Shown piece by piece: positions 34,979-46,586 of a DNA stretch of 64,000 nucleotides. A program made the translations under genes and the position numbers. The first letter of the stretch is position 1. Every line of letters begins with the position of its first letter. This DNA comes from Cylindrodendrum hubeiense. Lineage: Eukaryota > Ascomycota > Sordariomycetes > Hypocreales > Nectriaceae. The notes under the pieces were generated by a model, which worked only from the letters and a program-made list of their open reading frames with translations, searched no databases and was not told the origin of the DNA. The stretch covers positions 1 to 64,000 of the forward strand of contig JAANBB010000120.1 of assembly GCA_014621425.1 (NCBI GenBank), given 5' to 3'.

Positions 34979-36402
34979 CTAGCGGTTGACTAATCGAGAC
35001 CCAGCTGCAATCACTGATGCATCTCCAAATAGAGGAGCCACTTGAAGAGTTTGTATACAAAGACACAGATTCAAAGCTCCCTGGTCCTTCTTCACCTCTT
35101 GGATATTCACCACCTGTCCAATCTCATCCAAGTCAACAATAACCTTCTTGGTGCTGGCCTTGCGTGGGTTCTTAGCCTCAAAGATCTCAGAGAGCCCAAT
35201 AGCTTCCCATATTCTCCTGGCACCGAAATCGTTCCGATGTTGCTCCGGTACAAATAGAGGTTGATCTCGGTGGCAGTAATCAGAACAGGTCTTGGAGTAG
35301 TCTGCTGTGTAGATATCGGGTGAGATGAAGTGTAACGTAGGGGTGAATCTCTGCCAAATGTCCAAAACCCAGATGACAGCACCTCCAGATGGGTATTCTC
35401 CTGGTTTTCCACCACCTGAGACAACACCGTCGCCCGGTTTCGTCTGGCCAGGCCTCGGCAACCAAACATTTGTGAAAAAAGGAATATCATATACACTTTT
35501 GCCAGCGACTGCCACCTTTTCGACATATAACGCATAGTGGTATGCCATGAACATTTCATCCGTATAGATGCTGCTCCCGAAGCATTCCTCCCAAGACCAA
35601 TGTGACCAACAGAACCAGCCGTCCCCTTCAGGTAGCTTGCAACTCCGGCAAGGTAGCTCTTCAGTTCTGGACGCAATGAGTCTCCGCCTTGTTCCAGAAA
35701 TCTGACGAGTTCCATGGGCACAGGTGAACTAAACAGCTGATTTGCCCTCTTGCTGCGATCACGGGAGTCGCCGAGGAGGCCGACTTCGTTTTCAACCTGC
35801 ACCATTATGACTGTCTTGGCAGCATCGGTTTCGCTCAGGTGTTGCATCAGACTCGCGAAAGCTTTGGCATCGGCCTGTACACATTCGTCGTGGAATATCG
35901 AGATGATGTTTGAGACCTGGATGCTACCGTTCGAGTCGCGATGTTGCATTCTAGGAAAACGCTGCGGGTTGGTTTTAACCCAGGAAGGTGTATATCTGGA
36001 CATTCCTCCATTGACCGTCAGCTAATGATGTTGAAGAGCATATGGCTCTAGAGATATTCACGCACCGTTTTTGAAGGATCCGAACCAGACAAGTATCATG
36101 CGAAAGCCATGCTCCCTCGCAGCTGGAAGAGCACCATCGAACTCGGTGAAGACGAACTGACCTTCTTCTGGCTCTATATCTTCCCAGGAAACTGTTCCCA
36201 AGATAGTATTGACCCCCATCTTGGCAATATTCTGCCATGCTGTATCCATGTAGTGCGCCGAGCTCATGGATGAGTTTTGCAATTCGCCTCCAAGGATCAA
36301 GAAAGGCTTGCCGTCAACGAGCAGCTGCCAACTTTTGCCCGCCCTTCTCAGGCGCGGAAGCTCAGGTGTGCCATTTACTGTTCCAGTTATTGTAGCACTC
36401 AT
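34979..36402 (-). pseudogene. GH35 beta-galactosidase (GanA/DUF5597 type), frameshifted and shortened
   Basis: Exon 1 36066-36402 plus 34979-36005, with a 60-bp intron giving WFGSFKNGMSRYTPSWVKT, a clear family segment. Both catalytic glutamates are present: QVENEVGLLG (acid/base) and LFVPEQ (nucleophile). Between them, at about 35590-35660, the frame shifts by one: LRPELKSYLAGVASYLKG is in one frame and WSWEECFGSSIYTDEMFMAYH in another. No intron with acceptable size explains it without deleting the conserved SWEECFG. The C-terminus is also short: after FGARRIWEA the protein jumps to a tail and ends, about 100 residues earlier than expected. Either a decaying gene or an assembly error; if intact it would cleave beta-galactosides. 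Confidence 0.65.
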
Positions 36403-37343
36403 TGTGACTGTTGGGTTGCAAATGTCCGACGTATGGATGAGGAGGGGATTGAGACAACAGAATTAGTGTTTTCAGTGAATGTGAGGGTTGAAGCGTAGGT
36501 TCCTGAGCAGGTCGATGTTCGATTGCTTGAGTATGTGCAGGATTGATTCGATCAAACGATGTGAAGAGTTGACCATTGCGCTTATGCATGCGTGATGGGG
36601 GATCTCGCTCCCAGCCTAGATTGTCTGTCAGTGGAAGAGTCCCGCTCAAGTGTGGAGAAAGCCGCCCTGTATTCCGACGTGCTTACAATTATCGGTATGC
36701 CAAGATATCAAGGACTTGTAGCTCAGCCACCAGCTGATTATCCACTCTCAGTCCCGCCATGTTTCCCGACGTCGAGGGTCTTGTGGCGGACGGACCCTTC
36801 CCAGAACTAGTCTAGTTTATCCCGCCTTTTTATCCGTCGTGCCGTGTAGAGGTCTACCGGGGGGGTTGACGAACACATGGTACGCAGGCTCCACTGTGAG
36901 TTCTAGGCCCTCTCCATTTGGAGAAACGAGCTCAATACGCGTATCTCGCGTATCTCACCGACCCCACCACATTCAAAGTCGGAATCGGCATCGCATGCGA
37001 CTATTGTAGAATTGCTCCGATTCATCTTCACCACATGTTACTCGACCAACAAAGAATATAATAACGAATGAACAATGGTCACATTTGGGGTTATCCAACG
37101 CTGTTGCGACTAGGAATCAGATAGTGTAGTTTTGTTCTGTCAAATACTGTGGTATTGGTACGGTGAGTGACCCGGTGTAGAAGAGTTTATGAAGAGGAGG
37201 AGCATTTGAAGGTTCAGCCCAGACACATTCAATATTGAAATTTACTTAACCTGCTGTTTCGATCATCTCTCGCCCTCAAAGCTTCGCAGTCCTCCATCTT
37301 CTCGCGTAGCATCGTTGATATGTTAGGTAGTCGCGGAAAGAAA
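36403..37343. other. Intergenic region upstream of GH35 relic
   Basis: About 0.94 kb between two minus-strand genes; includes the GH35 promoter and the MFS 3' flank. Nothing recognisable beyond short random open frames. Confidence 0.4.
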
Positions 37344-39288
37344 TCAGTTTCTAGCATCCGCGACTTTGCGGCCCGTTGTCGACACTTCATCCTCATCCTT
37401 CCTATCAACGCTCATAGATATACCAATCTTACCCTCTGTCATCATGACAGGCTCCGAAGAGTCGTAAAATGCAGCATCGGGATGTTGTGCTGCCGTTCGT
37501 CGGTCAAGCTGTACGGACAATTAGCAAATCTTTCCTTTCGTTTGAAGCGTGTGTTGGAACTTACCCAGAGAACAGCCCAGAGCATAGAAAACAGTAGCAC
37601 AATAACAACGACCATGCTGATGTAGCCATTCTTCCAGTAAGGTACTTTATCCGCAGGATAGAGCACAATGCCCCACCAAGTGTACAGAATCTGCGCAAAG
37701 GCATTCATGCTCGTTAGAATGACGCTGCGACGCGCGTCATCGCCGCCACGTTGGCAGATGATATTCGCCCAGCCGAACAGCAGCGGGTTAACGATATATG
37801 AGCTTCCAGCGAGATAGAAAGCAAACATAGTGGCGCCCCAGGCCATGTCCGGGACGAAGAGGATGACCGTCGAGACAAGCTGGAGCACGCAGGCCAGAAT
37901 ACCCATCGGTACGCGCCGGCCAGTGGCGTCGATGTAAATTGCCGCGAGCATATTAGAAGTTATGCCCATGGCCTGGATACCGAGAGGGTACGTGGTAACC
38001 TGGGACTGAGTAAAGTAGCCCTCAGAAGAGTAGTGCTTCAGCCAGAGAAGGTACAGGTTCTGGACGCAGTACGCCTCGAGAGCAGAGCAGACCATTGCAA
38101 ACAGACACAGGATATAGAACGCCGGAGAGCCAAAAACACGCTTCGCCAGAGACCACGGGTTGATGTTATGGCTGTCTTCTTTCTTGGGCGGGAGTCGCTC
38201 CAAGGCCAATCGCTTCTCGGACTCGCTGATCCATTTGGCCTTCGTTAGCTCAGGGGTGTCGGGAAAGTAAAGGTATCCCACGATAGCGATGGGACAAGTG
38301 ATAATGCCGTCGATGAGAAAGACCCACTGCCATCCAGCTAAGCCAGACTAAACGCAAGGGTTAGTAGGAATTCGCGATAGAGCAACAAAGATACTTACGT
38401 AGCCATTCAATCCCTTGTGGATGGCTGTCATCATGACGCCTGCAAACATGGATCCCGCCTGGCCAGACGCTGTGAAAATGGCTGTTCTCTTGGCGATCTC
38501 ACGCGGTTTGCTAGAGGTCTTGAGTACATATATCCGTGACCTGTCTGTGAGGAGTTACTTACTACCAAGAACCAATACAATAAATCGTGCCGCAGTACGT
38601 CGAGGCTTCAATCAGTCCCATGAAGAAGCGCACCACGCACAACTGCGCATATGTCTTGCAGGCAGCACTAGTCATTGTGAGACCGGCCCAGATCAGGCAC
38701 ATGGTAGGGAACCATATCCGCGGGGCGATCTTCTGGATGGCGATACCATGTGGAATCTGCCCGATGACATAGCTAGTTGGTGTTAGCTCAATTCGTGGCT
38801 ACTAACAGCTGGGAGAATAGTTTACCCAGCTGTCGTCATCGAAAGTAACACATTGTACTGGTTACCCTCAAGATTCAGAGCTTCTTGGAGACCCGCGACC
38901 TTGGAACGTCAGCGCAAATCTTGACTTAGGATTAGAGATACTTACGTAGGCATTGGCGAAAGCAGCGCGATCGAGATAGTTGAAGAAGAAGGAAAAACAA
39001 CAGTAGGTCTGAACAATGAGTCAATCGACCACTCTTATGGTTTGGAGAGAAGACATACAAGAATGAAAAAGTCTGATGACCAATTAGTTAATTATTTGGG
39101 CGACTATGCCATTAGACTTGAGAACATACCGAGCTTCTTAACGAGCCATCGCTCTTCTTTGCTCTTTGCCTCATCACCGAGGACAAGTGCTGTGGATGTT
39201 AGCAATCTTCTGGACCCCGGATAGGTCAAAACGCACTTTTGACCTTCTGGCCGAGTGTCTGGCGTGTCTCGGATCCTGTAGAATCCAT
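37344..39288 (-). CDS. MFS transporter, Dal5/allantoate permease (ACS) family
   Basis: Nine exons: 39237-39288, 39130-39189, 39059-39072, 38946-39008, 38826-38899, 38563-38772, 38399-38510, 37565-38347, 37344-37508; 510 aa. Exon 3 is only 14 nt. Family marks after splicing: NYLDRAAFANAYVAGLQEAL in TM1, GYVIGQIPHG, RFFMGLIEASTYCG, WYKPREIAKRTAIF, GWQWVFLIDG, and a late YLYFPDTPE loop. The last exon gives WLDRRTAAQHPDAAF, the common cytosolic tail. These plasma-membrane H+ symporters take up organic anions such as allantoate, pantothenate, nicotinate or dipeptides; the substrate here is unknown. All splice sites are GT-AG and every exon keeps phase. Confidence 0.88.
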
Positions 39289-39989
39289 CTTGATGCTGTA
39301 TTGAACTCAGATCTAATGTGGTTGCGATGAATGAGGAGGAGCCGCTTGCTTTGTTTCTTCAACGGGACCTCGCCTCGTCCTTTTGTGCTTTCCTTAATCT
39401 AGCGCTCTCTCACGTCGCATTGATTCCCCAGATAAGACAATGATGCATGCAGTGTGGTGGCTGAGAAACCTAACCGGCCACATGATTCAACCAGGTGAAG
39501 ATTGAAACAGTATTTCTCGAGAAACTGATAGGAAGCGCATACGCAAGGTGATAAGACGCACAGACATTGAGAGATAACGCTAGGGCGCGAGTCAAGTCCC
39601 TGACAAATTTCGGGTGAGGGGCCCTATTTCCGTGTCGTCGATAGGACGCCTACCCAGGCTTGACTCCACCTTACGCTCGGGACATTGTACCCGCTGATAG
39701 TTGTGCTCGGGCCGCGTGCCGATGCGATAAGTAAGAGTGCAATTGCTGCAAATTCCACTGCAGTAGCACCTCGGTGTCTATAGTTAATGCCTGCAGTAAA
39801 GTCCCGATTTAATAGCTACGTTAATTTATACCTTTGTTATGTTTCCGAGAGCGCAATGTTACTTTGGATGTTGATTAATGCACATTGATGTTTACACGCC
39901 AAATTATTTTTCCTTTTTTTTGGTTGGTCATTCAACACCAGGACAATACCCCTACAATCAACCGCTTGTAGAGCTACCGAACCACGACA
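39289..39989. promoter_or_regulatory. Bidirectional promoter between two MFS transporters
   Basis: A 701-bp head-to-head spacer between MFS genes at 39288 (minus) and 39990 (plus). AT-rich toward the right end. No specific site assigned. Confidence 0.35.
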
Positions 39990-41725
39990 ATGACGACAAA
40001 CGAAAGGACGCCTTTACTCTCGGGCTCAAAGCTGGTAGGAAAAAAGGTCTTGTTCTCACCAGCCAATCGAGTACTTGTCGCAGGCTTCCTCATCTCTGTC
40101 GCCCTCAGCTTCACCCAGGTGCCGTAAGCGACCCAAGAAACCGGTTATAGCAAGCATGACTAACTTGTTTAGGATTCTTTATGTTTTTCGTCTTATGGAA
40201 TGTGAAGAGTTCTACCGTCACCATGCAGCCGACCAACTCGGTGACCGCTGCAACCGCAGTGAAATCGACGCCGGCACCGCTGCGCAGGTCTCTATTCTAG
40301 GCATGTCGACCACCTTCTGCGGCGTCCTCAATCTGTTCTACGCCGGCTGGCAAGTAAGGAACTGGGGACCTAGAACAGCCATAGTCCTGCAAACTTTGTT
40401 TCCTGCGCTCCGCGTCGCCATTCAAGTTGTCGGTGTGGCAATTGGGGCCAGGGACGGAATAATCATCGTTCAGTCCAGCCAACTCATAAGCCTCGTGGGT
40501 GGCATGTCTGGCTATCTGCTAGTGCTCAACACCACTGTCGGAGAGCTTGTGCCTGCTTCTGAAAGAACTGCCATGTTTGGCATGCTGCAGGGGAGTGTCA
40601 TGCTAGGTACATCCATCGGGTACCTTCTTGGCGGAGTAGTCGGGGACACCTGGGGCATCAGAAGACCTTTTGAGATTGCGGCTGTCCTCTTTACGCTCTC
40701 AAGCGTGTATTCAGCACTGTTTATCCCCTATATTGACCCAAAGACCCTGACCGATACTGGATCACGCAAACAGCAGGGATGGGGAAAACTATTTGGCGCA
40801 GTAAAGGTTCTCACTCCAAAAGCTCTGCGTCTTGAAGATGGTCGCCGGGTTAACCACTATGGAATCACATTTCTCGCTCTGGGCGTTTTTATGGGCGTGC
40901 TGGCCACTGGCTACGCACCCATTCTCATACAAATGTATTCCACCGCGGCGTTCAATTTCCTTCCCACGGAGAACAGTTACCTCATGGCATCAAACTCACT
41001 GATTCGCGGCATATTTTTGATGGTCTTTTTCCCGAGAATAATATCTTCCGGACGGAAATGGTTCTCTGATTCCAATCCAAAGGAATCTATCCAAGTCCCC
41101 GCTGAGGCTATTGTAACGAACGAGAGCATGGACTTGGTCGCTGGCACGCCTGTAGGGCAGGAGCCCATTTTGGTAGTCATTGATGTTGAAGATCGTTCCG
41201 GTCAAGCTTTTGACCTCTTTTTCCTTCGTTGGAGTCTGGTGGTGGACGGAGTGGTTACAGCGTCGACTGCGTTTGCGACGAGAGAATGGCACATTTACCT
41301 TGGTAAGATCTTGTAATTTGTGATCAAAGACAACCGAGCTCACCATCTTTATTTAGCCGGAATTCTTCTCCCACTTGCCTCTGGATCGGCGCCGGCCAGC
41401 AAAGGTGTCATCACGGAAATGTGCTTGTCGTCGGAGCGTGCCGACGCCCTTCAAGCAATGACACTCGTCGAAAATGTCGCCATGTTATCCACTCTTGGAC
41501 TATTTGGCTTCATATTTTCTACTTTCTCCAATATTGGGAAAGCATATCTCACGTTCTACTGCAATGCTGTTCGTCATCTGTGTCCCGTGCGTATCGATCG
41601 CAACGCTAACTTGGTATTAGGCCATTGCATTAGCAGCAGTTGCAATTCTGTTTCTATCGCAGTTCCCGCCTTCTCGAAGTAAACTCGAAGTTGAAGAGGA
41701 TGAAGATCAAAATGAACCATTATAG
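39990..41725 (+). CDS. MFS transporter, drug/metabolite efflux type
   Basis: Four exons: 39990-40123, 40173-41302, 41357-41568, 41621-41725; 526 aa. Starts MTTNERTPLLSGS, a common N-terminus in this fungal subfamily, followed by TM1 RVLVAGFLISVALSFTQV. Typical features: NWGPRTAIVLQTLFPALR, GELVPASERTAMFGMLQGS and SIGYLLGGVVGD in TM5-6. The third exon adds KGVITEMCLSSERADALQAM, and the fourth adds the last helix AIALAAVAILFLSQFP with an acidic tail ending EDQNEPL. A plasma-membrane proton antiporter or exporter is inferred; ligand unknown. It lies head-to-head with the ACS permease and just upstream of a Zn2Cys6 regulator. Confidence 0.83.
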
Positions 41726-42300
41726 GTCTCGACAAAAGGTGCACGGAAACGTCCTCATCGGGAAGCTCACGACGCGGTCGGGTGTACAATATACGGCCGG
41801 ACAACAGACACTTGTAAAATGCATATAGAAATATAACAATAGAAGTCACATTAACTCCAGTCAATTTTGCGATTATCCGATCACCAAACATCATCGACTA
41901 ACTTGTGGAACAAGCCTGTGACCGGGGACATTTTTGATACCAGTTTACACTCTGTAACGAAAGCTTCACATTCCAACACCAGGCAACGTCGCTACGTCAG
42001 GTGAGTGGCTTTTCCTGGGGAAGAGGTCTGACCAGGCAAAAGGAAGCTTGCCTACATGTGTAAATTTAGCATACGCAATGGCCTAGGCCTACGTACTACG
42101 TAAACTAGTACCTAGCCGAGGCCAGATAAGCTGCGGGGCAAGATGGATCCAAGACTCCACACCTACGCAGGGTATCGGGGGTACACGCACCCGAGTGCCT
42201 ATCAGTTGATTCATAGTCCGCTCCCGTCCAACTGCGCGTTTAATACTGCCGTCTCCCTACCCGAGTACATCGAATAATCTACGGGTGCTGGGATTCAACT
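41726..42300. other. Intergenic/promoter of Zn2Cys6 regulator
   Basis: 575 bp between the MFS and regulator genes transcribed in the same direction. No gene seen. Confidence 0.4.
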
Positions 42301-45158
42301 ATGGCTTCTCGGCCGGGTTCCCAATCGATACAGTTCAGCGCACAGCCGCCAGCAGAGTCACGCCGGCAAAGTACGGGTCGGAGGAAGAGACCTCCGGTAC
42401 CCGATGAGCACAGAAAAAGAGTCAGAGTTGCGTAAGTTGGATACACTCTTGTTTAAGGAGATTTATAGCAATGCCGGTTCGTGTGGTTTGGTAGCTGAGT
42501 CACATGTGTGGTAATGTACCTTGAAGACTGTCAATGCTGACGACTTCTACACGCAATCAGCTGCACGGGCTGTCGAAAGAACAAACTACGTTGCAATGGA
42601 CAGACTCCATGTGACCGGTGCGCCGGCACAGGGAGACATTGCCAATATTACATCGAAGTCGAAGCCATAGAGGGACGAGGACGATCGATCCCAACGCCAC
42701 CGATGGGTCGAGATGACCGCGATGAACAGTTCTATCTCCTGCAACGGATATTTTCCAAGGATCACCCTGATATATCGACTGACGCTGGCACTTTGAGGCG
42801 TTATCATGCCCAATTGTTAGCTGATGAGCACAATGATGACAACGGGCCCTCGCCTCACAGGGAGCCAACACATCATGCTGACGACAGGAATATTCCCCGG
42901 GACGCGAGTGACGACGAGGCTGCCGAGGCCGTGCATCAGCGCCCACACAATGATGATAACCTAATATATGGCGGTGAGGCCAATCACACAGCGTCTGTAA
43001 CAGTGGTCAACCAGGGGAAAACTCGTAAGCATAACCTAACCGTCTGTGAATGGTGAAGAATGAGCACGTAAATAACGGGGAACATGGAGCAGACTTCGAA
43101 GGCACCTCGTCACTATGGTCTTTTTTCAGCTCGGTCCAACAGGTTTTTGCAGGTGATATAGACGAAGATGATGAAAATGGAGACGCAGTAAGCTGGTGCC
43201 TGATCTGTCATGGCTATTTTATGACGTATCAGCTAATTCCGTCTTAGGATTGTCGGAGAACAGCCGTCAATCAGATCTCGAATCTGAGTTTCGGTACAGA
43301 TTGGAGAACAGCTGTTCACACGGCTCTCCCGCCTCGAGAAGTTGTGGATTTCCTAACCACGGCGTTCTTCGACTACGCGCAAGCAAATTATTTCTGTATA
43401 CACCCGGAGATCTTCTCCCGCAAGCTCACCGCATTCTATGACGGCACACATGAATTCGAGGCCCACGAGTGGTCGAGCTCAAGACGGTCCGTCGAGTTCA
43501 TCTCCGTTCTATTCATGGTTCTCGCGATGGGCAGCCAGTTTGCCGACGTCGGTGTGGACAATAGGTGGCAGGCTGCCAACCAGGATGAGGTCATGGTGGA
43601 GGACCTACTCTCTTCGCACGACCTCTCTCGCATCAAAGTCCCTGTCCCCGCCCACAACCTCGGGTGGCGGTTCTACGAGGTCTCGCGCAAACTCCTCCCC
43701 GATATCATCTGTTCATCATCCATGGCCAGCGTCCAAGTCTGCACTCTGCAGGGCATCTACTTACCCAGCACTACCAGCCGCGATGCCGGGTACAACCTTC
43801 TGGGGCTGGCACTACGGATGGCCATTAACATGGGCCTGCACAGAAGCTTCGTCGCCAGTTCGCTGCACGCGCACGTTCGTGAGTTGAGAAACAGGCTATG
43901 GTGGACCATATATGTCGCCGAGCGGCTGTACAGCGTCGAGATGGGCCGGCCGCTGTCGCTGAGTGATTCTGAGATTGATGCCCCGTTTCCTGCTCAGATG
44001 CCTGAGTGGAATGACTGTAACCGGGGACCGGCTAATCTGGACGGGTTAATTGCCATGGCTCGCATCTGCCGTCTGCTGGGCAGAATCGTCGAGGCGGTAT
44101 ATAACAGAGCGTCCGCGGAGAAGGGCGCCATCATACGACCAAAGGTGTTCCATCAGTTGAAACGCGAACTAGAGCAGTGGAAGAGGGAACTACCTAACTA
44201 CGTGCATCTCGAAAATTTCACGACGCGTTCTGAGGCGCATCTGGCCTTGACGTACGAACAGGCCATCATCTTGTTGACGCGTTCGTGTCTCAACTACTCC
44301 GCAGCAATATGCCAGTCCGACAACACTCTTGGACCAGAAGCAATTGGATTTCTTCGACAGCAAGCCAAACAGTGCGTCAAATCTGCCGTCAATTGCATCG
44401 ATATCATATCAAATCTCAAGTCTCTCTCTCTTCTCTGCGCTTCCTCCTTCCATGACTCGTTGTATTGCAGCTCGGCCCTGCATGTTCTTCTTCTCGCCAG
44501 CCGCAAGCTGCCAGGTATAATAGCAGCACCCATGGAGTCGATTTACCGAGGCGTTCTAGTCTTGTTAGAGTTAGCCAGGGGAAGTGAGGCTGCAGCTTCG
44601 AGTCTGCGCGGCATCATTCGCGCCATGGCAAGCAGCCCTGCGAGGACGGACCGGCAACATGCGAACGCTACGTCATCGTCACGGGCAAACATCAGTAGTA
44701 AGGAACTGGGAAGAAGCGCCTGGAAAAGCTGGATAATGGCTCAGCCTAACTTGGAACCTGATATTCACATTCAGCCTGCTGCCAATAGGACGGTGGAAGC
44801 TGAGCTGTTGGATTCTCGTCAAGATGTCAGTCCCACTTGATGTTCCTAGTTCATGCGCCCCGACCATAATGCTGACCGTTTCTTCATCACTCAGGCTGAA
44901 AACAGAGATTCGACAACACGGTTCTTCCAGTTTCGAATGGCTGGGCACGGCCACAGCGGTCGACAAGAGGGGAGGTCGCCAGTTGGTGCGCCACAAAGAT
45001 ACAACCAGCATAATGAGGCGCTGTCTGGAGAAGAAGATGAGGCAAACACTTCATCCCATGTGTCAGATATCACACAATTCTGGATACCGGAACAGGCAGA
45101 GTTTGATATTATGGGTAGAGACCTAGGAGGGGTGCTTCAGTTTGAGGATTTAAATTGA
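42301..45158 (+). CDS. Zn2Cys6 transcription factor with fungal-TF domain
   Basis: Five exons: 42301-42431, 42561-43024, 43093-43187, 43248-44825, 44895-45158; 843 aa. The zinc cluster, formed at the exon 1/2 junction, has Cys45, 48, 55, 61, 64 and 71 with basic RKNKLR, preceded by an Arg/Lys-rich leader. An acidic, His/Asp-rich linker follows (DDEAAEAVHQRPHND), then HFEGTSSLWSFFSSV and FFDYAQANYFCIHPEIF, the start of the fungal_trans domain. LYSVEMGRPLSLSDSEIDAPFP is a highly conserved domain signature. The last exon adds WIPEQAEFDIMGRDLGG, a typical acidic/aromatic C-terminus. It may control the adjacent MFS gene, which is inference from proximity only. Confidence 0.85.
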
Positions 45159-45720
45159 CCAACGATGTCACAGATCCAAACATCAACAGGAAATAAAAAT
45201 GACTATGAATATAATAATTTAGCTACTTTTCGAGATGTATTCCATTATAATTTGTATATTTCGTGAATGCATGGTCAGATGGTTGTCTCTGTCTAAGCTC
45301 ATCAGCGCTGATTTCTGCGCGTAGTAGATGAATTTCCCCATAATCTCTACGGTAGCTCAGACATTAGGAACCTCCGAGATACACCTGGATTCCGTACTCA
45401 ATTCTCTAGAATTGAGATCCGAGTGATATAATCATTAGCCGTGGTCGTAATTCACTTCGACAGGACAATGTATAACAGTCAAGGTAGTTGAGGTAATCAA
45501 GTTGCATTGATAGTTGAGGAACTGCATTGCAATGTACACTCAGTTGACTGCATAGTTATAAATGAGCATATGGACCATGAGTGATCCCCATGATTTTTAG
45601 CGTGATTGGATCCGCAATTCAGGTTCTGCCAGTCTCGATTGCCCGGGCTCGTCCTAGGTCGTAACATGTGCTGTGACAAGCCCCTCATGATCTCTCCTGG
45701 CACTGAATCGAGTTTGAGAC
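45159..45720. other. Convergent 3' intergenic region
   Basis: 562 bp between the convergent regulator and membrane-protein genes. No gene seen. Confidence 0.4.
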
Positions 45721-46586
45721 TTAAGCAGAAGCTGTCTCAATAACTCCATTGAATTGCACATCCTTTTCCATCTCCTCCTCTCTCTCCTCCTCCCGAGCAG
45801 CTAGGGCCAGGAAAATCGAGTCCGCGCACACCTGCACAAGAAATGTGAAACCAATCAGATAAAATGTTATGACTCCATTCCATGCAAACGGTCCACTGTA
45901 TACAGTGTGCATCCCTGTAGCAAGGGAGAAGACTATCGGCATGAGAATGTTGACAATGGCAAGTTCCTTGGGGAACAGGGGCTTCTTGCGTGTGTCGATG
46001 ATGATGGCATAGGCGAAAGCAAAGTTCTGTACCATGAACGTGGGCCAAGGCATAAATGCAACGAGCCACTGCAATTAAAAAGGTGTTAGTGATTTCCAAT
46101 TAGAATAAAGCTGTAATAGCTAGAATATCTTACAAAGAAGTCGTTCAAGGCATGAGTAATCTCTACCGGCCGATCGGGGCGATATGATGCGATAGCAAGG
46201 ACGATTCCAGGCAGCATAAAAGTCCAGATACCAGCCGCTGCTGAAGCCAGCTGAACTTGGTGGATTATGTAGGGTATCTTGGGAACTCGACGGATTTGGT
46301 AGGATATCGCAGCCGAGAAGGGTAAGTAGAAACCACCAGCTATCATGTTGATCGCGGCGCCCGCATGAATGCGTTTAGTATGGTCCTGATAAAACTGTGC
46401 AACCTTCTCAGCACCCCACGAGGGTTTGGGTGGTGGTATAAAGTCGGCAACGGCAAAAGAGACGACAAAGAAGATGACAGATGCTGCACCACAACAAGCG
46501 CTGTAGTATTGAATGGCGGTATTACTCAGAAACCATGAGCGAGACAAAGCCTCCGTCTTGCGTTGCAACCAACCGTTGAACCCCAT
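45721..46586 (-). CDS. Six-helix integral membrane protein of unknown function
   Basis: Two exons, 46134-46586 and 45721-46068; 266 aa. The 65-bp intron removes an early stop and joins LNDFF to WLVAFMPWPTFMVQ. Six hydrophobic segments can be counted: about residues 27-50, 74-100, 108-136, 152-175, 188-209 and 216-245, with an acidic tail EEEREEEMEKD. Conserved-looking loops are FIPPPKPSWGAEKVAQFYQDH, SYQIRRVPKIP, YRPDRPVEITHALND and SGPFAWNG. From memory this pattern resembles small membrane proteins of unknown role in actinobacteria and fungi, but no function can be assigned. It marks the left edge of the oxidative cluster and has a CGG-N2-CCG site upstream. Confidence 0.78.

Noticed and set aside
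35580..35680. A 56-bp intron (GTTGCAAG...GGGAG) explaining the GH35 frame change
   Set aside because: It would splice in frame but removes the conserved SWEE residues that precede CFGSS in the family and has no branch site, so a frameshift is the better reading.
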